From NCBI GenBank assembly GCA_002359465.1, contig DENA01000010.1, forward strand, positions 111,297 through 140,247: a stretch of DNA of 28,951 bases. Reading direction: 5' to 3'. Position numbers and translations under genes: made by a program. Shown here piece by piece: positions 22,475 through 28,951 of the stretch; positions within the stretch are counted from its first letter, which is position 1, and every line of letters begins with the position of its first letter. Origin of the DNA: Ruminococcaceae bacterium UBA2656. GTDB lineage: Bacteria > Bacillota > Clostridia > Oscillospirales > Acutalibacteraceae. Under the pieces are notes generated by a model that was not told the origin of the DNA, did no database searches, and saw only the letters and a list, made by a program, of their open reading frames with translations.

Positions 22475-25306
22475 TCACCTCTCTGTTCTTTTTTCATAAT
22501 TTTGGGCAGTTTTTTTACGAACCAGCGCTTTTCTTACCTCTTCAATCACCAGAATCAACGGGGGCCAGACACATAAGATCAGGAAATCCTGTAAATTAAG
22601 CGCCGATGTATGAAACACGGATTGCAGAGGCGGTAAAAATATCAAAGCAAATATCAAGAAGATTTCAAACACAATTCCGAAGTTCACCTGTTTGTTGCTG
22701 AACAGTCCCACACGGAAAACAGACTGTCTTTCCGTGCGGCAATTAAACGCCGCCCCGATCTGAGAAAATACAATCCCTGCCAGCGCCATGGTAGTCGCCT
22801 TGATGTAAACCGGATCAACCCCGCCCGCAAGCGGTACCGCCGGCCATCCGTTTTGCAGATTGACAAAAAAGTAAGAAAATGCCGAAGCAATGGACCCTAA
22901 TAAACCATACCACAAAAACGCCTTTACGACCAGCTTTTTTGTCAATAAGGATTCTTTTTGATTGCGCGGAGGCTGGTCCATAATCCCTTTTTCCGGTTTC
23001 TCTGTTCCCAGACCCAAAGCCGGCAGCATATCGGTGCCCAAATCGATGGTAAGAATCTGCATGACCGTCAGCGGCAGCGGAATTGCTCCGCGGGAAAACA
23101 GGAACATTGCGGAAGGAACCGCTTCCGGCATATTGGAGTTCAAGATATACAGCAGGAATTTGCGGATATTGCTGTAAACCGCGCGGCCTTCTTCAATCGC
23201 ATGAACAATAGACGCAAAATTATCGTCCGTCAAGATCATATCCGCCGCTTCCTTCGCCACATCGGTGCCGGCAATACCCATGGCAACCCCGATATCGGCT
23301 TTCTTCAGCGCCGGCGAATCGTTCACGCCGTCTCCTGTTACAGCGACCACTTCGCCCATTTCCTGCAGATTGGATACAACGCGCAGTTTTTGCTCCGGCG
23401 CAACACGGGCAAAAATGATTTCATCTTTTAAGTATTCCTTTAACTTTTCGTCTGAAAGCTCTTCCAGCTCCAGTCCTGACACAACCCGTGGGTTCTGGCT
23501 TTCCACAATACCAATGCGTTTTGCAATACTTTCGGCTGTCAGGCCGTAATCTCCGGTAATCATAATGATGCGGATGCCGGCGCGGTGACATTCCGCAACG
23601 GCGGCGGCCACCTCCGGACGCGGAGGGTCAGCCATGACCACGAGCCCTACAAAAACCAGATTCTGCTCAATAATTTCCGGCGTATAGGCGCTCATTGCTT
23701 TAGGAATGTCATCCTCCTGATGAAGCAGGCGATAGGCAACCGCCAGAACGCGCAGGCCTTCCAGGGCATATCCGTCGTTCGCTTCCATGATTTTTTTACG
23801 CATTTCTTCCGTCATCGGCTTTACTTCGCCGTTGATGCGAATGAATTCGCTTAATTTCATGACTTCTTTGGGCGCGCCTTTTATATACGCAATACGGCTG
23901 GTTCCCTCAACCGGCTTTTCCAGCTGATGAACTGTCGTCATTCTTTTACGCCGTGATTCAAAGGGCAGTTCTCTTAAGCGCGGTGTCAGCTCCATTTGCT
24001 TATGGACATCAATCCCCGCCTTTTCGGCTACAACGCCCAGACAGGCTTCTGTGGGGTCTCCCAGCACGGTGTAGCGGGAAGACTCTTCGTTTGGCGGCAG
24101 CAAACGGGCATTGCTGCATAAAGACGCGCCCGTCAGAAGGAGTTTCAGATCCCGGTTGTCATTGGCGGTCACTTTTTTGCCGCCCTCCAAAACATCGCCC
24201 TTCGGCTCATAGCCGACACCGGTAACCTCAAATTCTTCTTCTGCCAGCCACAAATGGCTGACTGTCATTTCATTCTGTGTAAGTGTGCCGGTTTTATCCG
24301 TGCAGATGACGGAAGTGCTCCCCAGCGTTTCAACCGACGAAAGTTTTTTGACCAGGGCGTTTCGCTTTGACATGCGCTGCACGGCCATTGCAAGGGACAA
24401 GGTCACTGTCGGAAGCAAACCTTCCGGAATAAAAGCGACGATCATGCCTAAAGCGAAGACAAACGAAGCGGCAAAAGGCTGATTGACCAAAAGAAACGAC
24501 GCTACAAAAAATACAACGCCAAACATAATCGCAATAATCGAAATTTGTTTTGTCAGGCGGTTTAATTCCTTTTGCAGCGGACTTTCCTCTTTTTCCATAT
24601 TCTGGGTCAGATCCGCAATTTTACCGAACTCAGTTCCCATACCGATTCCTACGACAATGGCTTTTCCGTTGCCTTCCGACACATTGGTCCCCGCAAAAAT
24701 AAGGTTCGGTGTTTCAGCCCGCGTCAGGTCGTCCCGCAGCACGGCATCTTTTGTCTTACGGACGGGATTCGATTCTCCGGTAAGAGTGGATTGGTCAACC
24801 TGCAAATCGCTGCAATCGATCAGGCGCGCGTCCGCAGAAATCTTATCTCCTTCCTCAAGCAGAATAATATCGCCGGTCACCAGATCTTCCGCCAGAATTT
24901 TTTGTTCTTCTCCGTCACGAATTACACGCACATAGGAAGGCAGCATGTTTTTCAGCGCCTCGGTGGCCTTGTCGGCCCGGCTTTCCTGCCAGAAGCTGAA
25001 AACGCCGTTGATGACGTTGACCATCCAGACAGCCACGCCCAGTTCTGGCATGCCCGCAAAAAAAGCTACTGCGCCCGCCACCCAAAGTAAAATAGCCATC
25101 AGGTGAGTAAAATTTCCGAGAAACGTCAGAAGGGCAGATTTCTTCTTTTGGGAATTAATCAGGTTCTTCCCCTGTTCTTTCTGTCTTTCCTGTGCCTGAG
25201 CCTGCGTCAATCCCTGAGCGGATGTTTCAAGGGCTTCATAGACTTTATCGACAGGAAGTTTATAAATGCTTTCTTTTACATTCTGTGTAGTTTCCATTTT
25301 ATCCAA
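22475..25306 (-). CDS. P-type cation ATPase with Na,K-ATPase-like (type IIC) ion-site motifs
   Basis: A 943-residue membrane pump. It has TGES (176-179), the phosphorylation site CTDKTGTLT with D337, KGAP (477-480) and the hinge GDGVNDSP (658-665). Ten hydrophobic helices can be placed. The ion-binding helices match the Na,K-ATPase pattern: M4 IPEGLLPTV (E295), M5 NSNMPE (S724, E728) and M6 IDLGTDMLPA (D755, D759). SERCA-type Ca2+ pumps instead have PEGLPA and NLVTDG. The serine in M5 corresponds to the Na,K-type serine rather than the H,K-type lysine. Na+ export, K+ import or both are inferred. The frame begins with TTG at 25306, AAGGA being 11 bases upstream; ATG at 25297 is a possible alternative. 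No beta subunit is seen. It heads an operon with two RCK genes. Confidence 0.92.
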   Translation of the reverse strand: MDKMETTQNVKESIYKLPVDKVYEALETSAQGLTQAQAQERQKEQGKNLINSQKKKSALLTFLGNFTHLMAILLWVAGAVAFFAGMPELGVAVWMVNVINGVFSFWQESRADKATEALKNMLPSYVRVIRDGEEQKILAEDLVTGDIILLEEGDKISADARLIDCSDLQVDQSTLTGESNPVRKTKDAVLRDDLTRAETPNLIFAGTNVSEGNGKAIVVGIGMGTEFGKIADLTQNMEKEESPLQKELNRLTKQISIIAIMFGVVFFVASFLLVNQPFAASFVFALGMIVAFIPEGLLPTVTLSLAMAVQRMSKRNALVKKLSSVETLGSTSVICTDKTGTLTQNEMTVSHLWLAEEEFEVTGVGYEPKGDVLEGGKKVTANDNRDLKLLLTGASLCSNARLLPPNEESSRYTVLGDPTEACLGVVAEKAGIDVHKQMELTPRLRELPFESRRKRMTTVHQLEKPVEGTSRIAYIKGAPKEVMKLSEFIRINGEVKPMTEEMRKKIMEANDGYALEGLRVLAVAYRLLHQEDDIPKAMSAYTPEIIEQNLVFVGLVVMADPPRPEVAAAVAECHRAGIRIIMITGDYGLTAESIAKRIGIVESQNPRVVSGLELEELSDEKLKEYLKDEIIFARVAPEQKLRVVSNLQEMGEVVAVTGDGVNDSPALKKADIGVAMGIAGTDVAKEAADMILTDDNFASIVHAIEEGRAVYSNIRKFLLYILNSNMPEAVPSAMFLFSRGAIPLPLTVMQILTIDLGTDMLPALGLGTEKPEKGIMDQPPRNQKESLLTKKLVVKAFLWYGLLGSIASAFSYFFVNLQNGWPAVPLAGGVDPVYIKATTMALAGIVFSQIGAAFNCRTERQSVFRVGLFSNKQVNFGIVFEIFLIFALIFLPPLQSVFHTSALNLQDFLILCVWPPLILVIEEVRKALVRKKTAQNYEKRTER

Positions 25307-25417
25307 TTGTTTGTCAATCCTTCTTTCTGTAAAGAATAAGAGTTCGTGCGCCGGAAAAAAGCTGTAATCTGTAGAAGATTTCTATCAGGATATTTATTCC
25401 CCCATTCATGACAAATC

Positions 25418-25446
25418 ATTATAACCCCTCGTGAATAAATCTACAA
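25418..25446 (-). promoter_or_regulatory. Sigma-A promoter of the ATPase-RCK operon
   Basis: The minus strand reads TTGTAG (25441-25446), 17 bases, TATAAT (25418-25423). The leader to the start codon is about 105 bases. Confidence 0.65.
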
Positions 25447-25458
25447 TTCAGACGGCCA

Positions 25459-25475
25459 AATCTTAATATAAGATT
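25459..25475. promoter_or_regulatory. Perfect palindrome upstream of the ATPase promoter
   Basis: AATCTTA-ATA-TAAGATT has 7-bp perfect arms and a three-base centre, starting 13 bases upstream of the -35. The position suits a regulator, most likely an activator or a cooperative repressor. Confidence 0.45.
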
Positions 25476-25520
25476 AATATGTGATTTCGGAAATTCATTA
25501 TCCGAGGCCGGTTTTATTTC

Positions 25521-25565
25521 ACAAAATAAAAATGCACACGCCTTAGTCCTAAAGCGTGTGCATTT
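25521..25565 (-). terminator. Terminator downstream of the nitroreductase and trailing frame
   Basis: A perfect 12-bp stem (25530-25541 with 25554-25565), with an inner TTAG/CTAA pairing, is followed on the minus strand by TTTTTATTTT-type sequence. It lies 180 bases past the nitroreductase stop but only about 59 past the stop of the trailing open frame at 25624. Confidence 0.8.
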
Positions 25566-25623
25566 CCCGGTTAAGATTTTGCGCATATTCCATTGATTAC
25601 CGACTCATAAATCGATATGGAGC

Positions 25624-25779
25624 TCACAGTTTATGTTTCTGTATTTTAAATGATATTGTAAACAGTACAGCGGGTTTCATCTTGTTCATCCGGGCTCCAA
25701 CACCCATTACCCTGTATTCTGCGACTTTAGGATACCCCTCGCGGTCAAAATTTTCCCAGGTATTCCGAAGCCGATCGAT
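25624..25779 (-). pseudogene. Protein-like open frame behind the nitroreductase, possible gene remnant
   Basis: A 51-codon stretch is open in a frame different from that of the nitroreductase, whose last codons it overlaps. It reads through FDREGYPKVAEYRVMGVG and ends KPAVLFTISFKIQKHKL, which looks like the C-terminus of a real protein. There is no good start: the ATG at 25707 has AGGG only two bases away. The terminator follows soon after. It could be the tail of a decayed gene, the result of a past frameshift, or chance. I do not recognise the family. Confidence 0.25.
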
Positions 25780-26464
25780 TCATTTCCAATGCAAACTCAG
25801 ATGTATATTTTCTTTCATAAATATTTTTTATGCTTTCATTTGTGTCTTGCTCGCCGTACATAGCAAGCAGTTCCTCATCGGACATTTTTCTGTATGAATT
25901 GGTGTGAACTATATGAGTTGCCTGAAAACGGGGTGGTTTCTTCCTTTCCAGCTGCTGTTTGGTAGGGTATCCGTATACCACCATGGCTGCCGGAACGGCG
26001 TATTCCGGTAAATCCAGAAGCTGCTTTACCTGTTCACAGTTTTCCAGAACATCGCCGATATAGCAGGACCCTAACCCATACGATTGGGCTGCCACTACAG
26101 AATTTTGCGCGGCAATAATCGCATCCGCGCAGGAAAGCAATAAATCTCCGGGACCAGGTTTTCTTGCCGATAATCCTGCCGCTTGATATAGATCATACCA
26201 TTTTTGGTAATCCGCCAAAAAGACAAATACCATCGGTGCCTTTGCTATAAACGGCTGATTATCACACAGGAGGGACAGTTGATTTTTAATTTCCTGATCT
26301 GTCACATCGATAATGGTATAAAGCATCATATTTCCTGCGGTCGGAGCTTGCAGTGCCGCTGAAATGATTTCATCTTTCACGAATTGCGGGACATCTTTTT
26401 TCTCAAACACACGTACGGATTTTCTCTCTCTAATTTGTCTCATTACTTCATTTATTTCGGCCAT
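25745..26464 (-). CDS. Nitroreductase-family FMN oxidoreductase
   Basis: The 239-residue protein belongs to the FMN-dependent nitroreductase family, which reduces nitro compounds, quinones or flavins with NAD(P)H. The FMN-binding start is IRERKSVRVFEKKDVPQ, followed by ISAALQAPTAGNMMLYTIIDV, the DAIIAAQNSVVAAQSYGLGSCYIGDVLEN helix region and VVYGYPTKQQLERKKPPRF. I chose ATG at 26464 because AAGGAG lies before it; the longer frame upstream has no SD and crosses the promoter. It is an orphan gene and its physiological substrate is unknown. Confidence 0.9.
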   Translation of the reverse strand: MAEINEVMRQIRERKSVRVFEKKDVPQFVKDEIISAALQAPTAGNMMLYTIIDVTDQEIKNQLSLLCDNQPFIAKAPMVFVFLADYQKWYDLYQAAGLSARKPGPGDLLLSCADAIIAAQNSVVAAQSYGLGSCYIGDVLENCEQVKQLLDLPEYAVPAAMVVYGYPTKQQLERKKPPRFQATHIVHTNSYRKMSDEELLAMYGEQDTNESIKNIYERKYTSEFALEMNRSASEYLGKF

Positions 26465-26564
26465 ATTGATCTCCTTATGCAATTTATAATTACCGTTATG
26501 AATAGCGGCAGGAAGACGAAAGCATCTGTTGCTGAAATCGGAAAGCCTGTACTGATTTATTATA

Positions 26565-26573
26565 ATTATATCA
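26565..26573 (-). promoter_or_regulatory. Extended -10 promoter of the nitroreductase gene
   Basis: The minus strand reads TGATATAAT, a perfect -10 with the TGn extension, about 100 bases before the ATG. No good -35 is visible. Confidence 0.45.
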
Positions 26574-26685
26574 CAGAAATTTATATGAAATCCTTGATTT
26601 TTTATTTCGGCATCAATTCCCACTCATAAACGGAGTGTGATTTAAGATAATAAAATCAGCAACGGCTGTGAAAGGAGATGGAAAA

Positions 26686-26913
26686 ATGAAAGCAAAACCG
26701 GACGACCGCCGCGATAATGTGGAACACATTCAGGAAAATATCAATCATACAATTGAAAATATGCGCAGGGCGGATGAAATGATTGAAGAAACCTCCGACG
26801 ATAAAGCCAAAGAAAACCTCAAGGCAAAAAACGGCCGTCGAGAGGACGCGCTGAAAGGGATGCGCAGCGAAATACGCGACGAAGCCATTGCCCGCGAAAA
26901 CGGATATAAGTAA
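26686..26913 (+). CDS. tlp: Small acid-soluble spore protein, Tlp family
   Basis: The 75-residue protein matches the Tlp family of spore-core proteins made in the developing forespore. Diagnostic segments are KPDDRRDNVEHIQENINHTIENM (about 4-26), KNGRREDALKGMRSEIRDEA and the end ARENGYK. It is highly charged and helical, with no cysteine and no membrane segment. I chose ATG at 26686 because AAAGGAGATGG lies eight bases upstream; a GTG at 26668 overlaps that SD. No sigma-A promoter stands out upstream, which would fit a forespore sigma factor (SigG) promoter, though I could not match its consensus by eye. It implies that the organism forms endospores. Confidence 0.9.
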   Translation: MKAKPDDRRDNVEHIQENINHTIENMRRADEMIEETSDDKAKENLKAKNGRREDALKGMRSEIRDEAIARENGYK

Positions 26914-26924
26914 AGACCGGTATC

Positions 26925-26961
26925 AAATTACGCCGTCAATTTTTTTGGCGGCGTAATTTTT
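26925..26961 (+). terminator. Terminator of tlp
   Basis: An 11-bp perfect stem AAATTACGCCG (26925-26935) with CGGCGTAATTT (26949-26959) and a T-rich tail, 12 bases after the tlp stop. It may also serve telA from the other side, though the T-run there is weaker. Confidence 0.85.
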
Positions 26962-27021
26962 ATATTGCAGCTTCAGCGCTCAGGCAGTCAGATAATTTCA
27001 AAGGGCATTCGATGAAAGGGC

Positions 27022-28158
27022 TTAACGCAGCTGCAAAAGCTTGTTTTTCAGATCAGTCTCGAGCTTTCTAAGTTCCTGCTCGGCCTGTGTACGCTTCTCT
27101 CGGCCTTCCTGTTGAATCTGCATGACCTCATCCAGCGTAGAGATGAGTGTTTCATTGGTATGCTGCAGCGTTTCGATGTCAACAATACCGCGCTCGGATT
27201 CCCGCTGTGTTTCGATGGTTGCCATTTTGAGCGCGTCTGCATTCTTGCGCAGCAGGGTGTTCGTCATATCGGTAACCTCTCGCTGGGCCTTTGCTGCCTG
27301 CGTAGAGTGCTCCACGCCCAGTGCCAGCACCATCTGGCTTTTCCACAAAGGTATGGTATTGACGATCGTTGACTGGATTTTTTCGCTCATAATCAGATCG
27401 TTGTTCTGTACCAAGCGCAGTTGAGGCGCCATCTGGATTGACACCATCCGGGTCAGATCCAAGTCGTGCAGTTTCTTTTCAAAGCGGCCGCACATATTGG
27501 ACAGGTCGTTCGCCGCCTGCGCGTCCTCCGGCAGACCGGAAGCCTGTGCTTTCTGCTGCAGGGCCGGTAAATCGTATGAACGCACCTGTTCAAGCTTCTT
27601 TTTCCCGGCAAGCAAATACATGGAAAGCTCTTTAAAATAGGCCTTATTGAGCTCATACATTTTATCCAGAACGGAGATATCTTTCAAAAGCTGCACCTGG
27701 TGCGCTTCCAGCGCGTCGCAGATCTGGCTGACGTTGGTTTCCGCCTTGGCATAGCGGGCTCTCAGGGCGATAATTTTGTTGCCGCCGCGCTTGAAACGCG
27801 AGAAAAAACCTTTTTCGTCCTCGTCGACATCAAAGCTTTTCAGTTCGGCCACTACGCCGGAAAGCATCTGCCCGACTTCGCCCAAATCCTTGGTGCGTAC
27901 GTTTTCCAACGCATTTTCGGAGAAGCCCGCCATCTTTTTTTGAGCGCCCACGCCATATTGCAGAATTTGATTGCTGTTGGTCAGGTCGATCTTCGCGGCA
28001 AAATCAGCCACCATCTTCTGTTCGTCCGGCGTAAGCTGTGGTTCCGGTGCGACTTCCTGCGCGTGAACCGCCTGTGTAAGGATATTCTGCGCGGAAACAG
28101 GCTGCTCAGGAGCCGGGTCAAGCGTAAGCTCAAGAGCAGGCATCTCGTTCTGATTCAT
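27022..28158 (-). CDS. telA: TelA-family protein (toxic anion resistance)
   Basis: A 378-residue soluble protein of the TelA/KlaA family, named for tellurite resistance but widespread and linked in Firmicutes to envelope stress and antimicrobial tolerance. It is almost wholly helical and charged. Family segments are KIDLTNSNQILQYGVGAQKKMAGFSE (about 56-81), FFSRFKRGGNKI, MYELNKAYFKELSMYLLAGKKKL, and IPLWKSQMVLALGVEHSTQAAKAQREVTDMTN, followed by a long coiled-coil to the C-terminus. The first ~45 residues are acidic and variable. GGAGGTTTACC lies before the ATG. It follows xpaC after 37 bases, the usual xpaC-telA pairing. Confidence 0.93.
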   Translation of the reverse strand: MNQNEMPALELTLDPAPEQPVSAQNILTQAVHAQEVAPEPQLTPDEQKMVADFAAKIDLTNSNQILQYGVGAQKKMAGFSENALENVRTKDLGEVGQMLSGVVAELKSFDVDEDEKGFFSRFKRGGNKIIALRARYAKAETNVSQICDALEAHQVQLLKDISVLDKMYELNKAYFKELSMYLLAGKKKLEQVRSYDLPALQQKAQASGLPEDAQAANDLSNMCGRFEKKLHDLDLTRMVSIQMAPQLRLVQNNDLIMSEKIQSTIVNTIPLWKSQMVLALGVEHSTQAAKAQREVTDMTNTLLRKNADALKMATIETQRESERGIVDIETLQHTNETLISTLDEVMQIQQEGREKRTQAEQELRKLETDLKNKLLQLR

Positions 28159-28195
28159 GGTAAACCTCCAATATCAATTGTGATTTGGTTTTATT

Positions 28196-28951
28196 TTAGG
28201 AAATTTTGCTATGGTCCGGCGCTTTTGTAAAGTCGCTGCCGGTCAGGCCTTCCTGTTTGAGCATGGTTTCCAGAGTGGAAATATCCGTGGAGACGTCGAG
28301 CGCATCATCAGCGAAAAGGGTGTCCAACAGGTTTTCAAAGGCTGTGTTGATTGTATCCAGCGCCCGTTCAATCTCTTCCTTTGCCCTGGTGATATTTTCA
28401 CCCTGCACCGGCTGTCCTTCGAACCCTTCGTAAGACTTTACCAGCTTCAGGGTTGTGGGCATATAGTACCGAATAAAGCGGCGAATATCCGGCAACTTTT
28501 CGGGATGCTGCCCGACACACAAAAAAATGCGTGCCGCCACGTTTTCAAGCCGATCCAGCTTTTCGGAAATCACTTCGCCCGGCAAGGCGTCATTCGCGGT
28601 GCGAATCTGCCGCAAATATTCGTTTCCCTCTTTTTTTACGGCCTCAAGCTCTGCCTCTTTCGGATCCGTCTGTTGCTTTTGTTCTTCGGCCCGTGCGGCT
28701 TCTGTGCGGACGGTGTATGCCTTTTCCGCCTCCAGATACTCGTCGTATATCTTGTCGTCCACCATAAAGCAGGTTTCACTGTGATCCAAATGTCCCTGCG
28801 GGCAGGCGCCGCAGGCAATCATCTTTTTGAGATCTTTTTTTGTGCGTTCCTGTGTTACTCCGGCCGTATCGGCAAGTTTAGCCACCGTACAGAAAGCAGC
28901 GCTGCCCATTGCGTCGCGGTATCGCGCAAAGCGGCGTGCACGGCGGCGCAG
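28196..28951 (-). CDS. XpaC-like protein (5-bromo-4-chloroindolyl phosphate hydrolysis family), N-terminus cut by window edge
   Basis: The frame is open to base 28951, so the N-terminal part is missing; an internal ATG at 28909 is unlikely to be the start because coding-like, Arg-rich sequence (LRRRARRFARYRDAM) continues upstream. The visible 251 residues resemble the C-terminal part of XpaC proteins. They include a helix-turn-helix-like stretch (VAKLADTAGVTQERTKKDLKKMI), the conserved ACPQGHLDHSETCFMVDDKIYDEYL, and the cytoplasmic helical end with RRFIRYYMPTTLKLVKSYEG. The missing part normally holds membrane helices. It is upstream of telA in the same operon. The function of the family is not settled. 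Confidence 0.85.
   Translation of the reverse strand: MRRRARRFARYRDAMGSAAFCTVAKLADTAGVTQERTKKDLKKMIACGACPQGHLDHSETCFMVDDKIYDEYLEAEKAYTVRTEAARAEEQKQQTDPKEAELEAVKKEGNEYLRQIRTANDALPGEVISEKLDRLENVAARIFLCVGQHPEKLPDIRRFIRYYMPTTLKLVKSYEGFEGQPVQGENITRAKEEIERALDTINTAFENLLDTLFADDALDVSTDISTLETMLKQEGLTGSDFTKAPDHSKIS

Noticed and set aside
27001..27021. Direct repeat of AAAGGGC after telA
   Set aside because: Two 7-base copies close together are not enough to call a repeat element or attachment site.

Overview
The window reads as chromosomal DNA of a low-to-mid GC, spore-forming member of the Clostridia, probably near the Oscillospirales/Ruminococcaceae. The reasons are AGGAGG-type ribosome binding sites, sigma-A promoters with 17-bp spacers, a DnaD plus DnaC/DnaI-type helicase-loading pair, a Tlp-type small acid-soluble spore protein, and the rpsF-ssb-rpsR and xpaC-telA neighbourhoods. 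The taxonomic placement is inference. I see no phage, insertion sequence, CRISPR array or other plain mobile DNA; most of the window is core genome.

Layout. 1-3210 (minus strand): the start of an unknown gene at the edge, a DEDDh exonuclease, the GTPase TypA/BipA, and a tRNA-Gly(GCC) with its own promoter and terminator. 3260-5370 (plus): a protein with two DnaD-type domains and a DnaC/DnaI-like AAA+ helicase loader. 5383-7954 (minus): a secreted beta-propeller protein of unknown substrate, then prfB (RF2) without the usual programmed frameshift and with a strong hairpin in its leader. 8051-11346 (plus): a membrane protein with RING-like and zinc-ribbon domains, galU, then rpsF-ssb-rpsR behind its own promoter and structured leader. 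11398-12215 (minus): a bactofilin. 12612-17487 (plus): a complete livJHMGF ABC importer closed by an 18-bp terminator. 17506-19489 (minus): a NYN-LOTUS protein and a Gfo/Idh/MocA oxidoreductase. 19556-20993 (plus): a membrane-anchored GH18 glycosidase. 21075-25446 (minus): a P-type ATPase with ion-site motifs of the Na,K-ATPase (IIC) class followed by two different TrkA/RCK proteins. 25521-26573 (minus): a nitroreductase with an unexplained protein-like open frame behind it. 26686-26961 (plus): tlp. 27022-28951 (minus): telA and xpaC, the latter cut by the window edge.

How the genes work together. The two DnaD/DnaC genes should load the replicative helicase. rpsF-ssb-rpsR couples two interacting 30S proteins with SSB. 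livJHMGF imports branched-chain amino acids or similar small substrates. The ATPase-RCK-RCK operon is the best candidate for something under-described: a eukaryote-like Na+/K+ pump co-transcribed with two nucleotide-binding K+-channel regulators but with no TrkH/KtrB channel nearby, and with a perfect palindrome just upstream of its promoter.

Start codons were moved inward from the longest frame for typA, the DnaD gene, rpsF, the bactofilin, the GH18 gene, the first trkA, the nitroreductase and tlp, because the upstream start overlaps or lacks a Shine-Dalgarno (SD) sequence.
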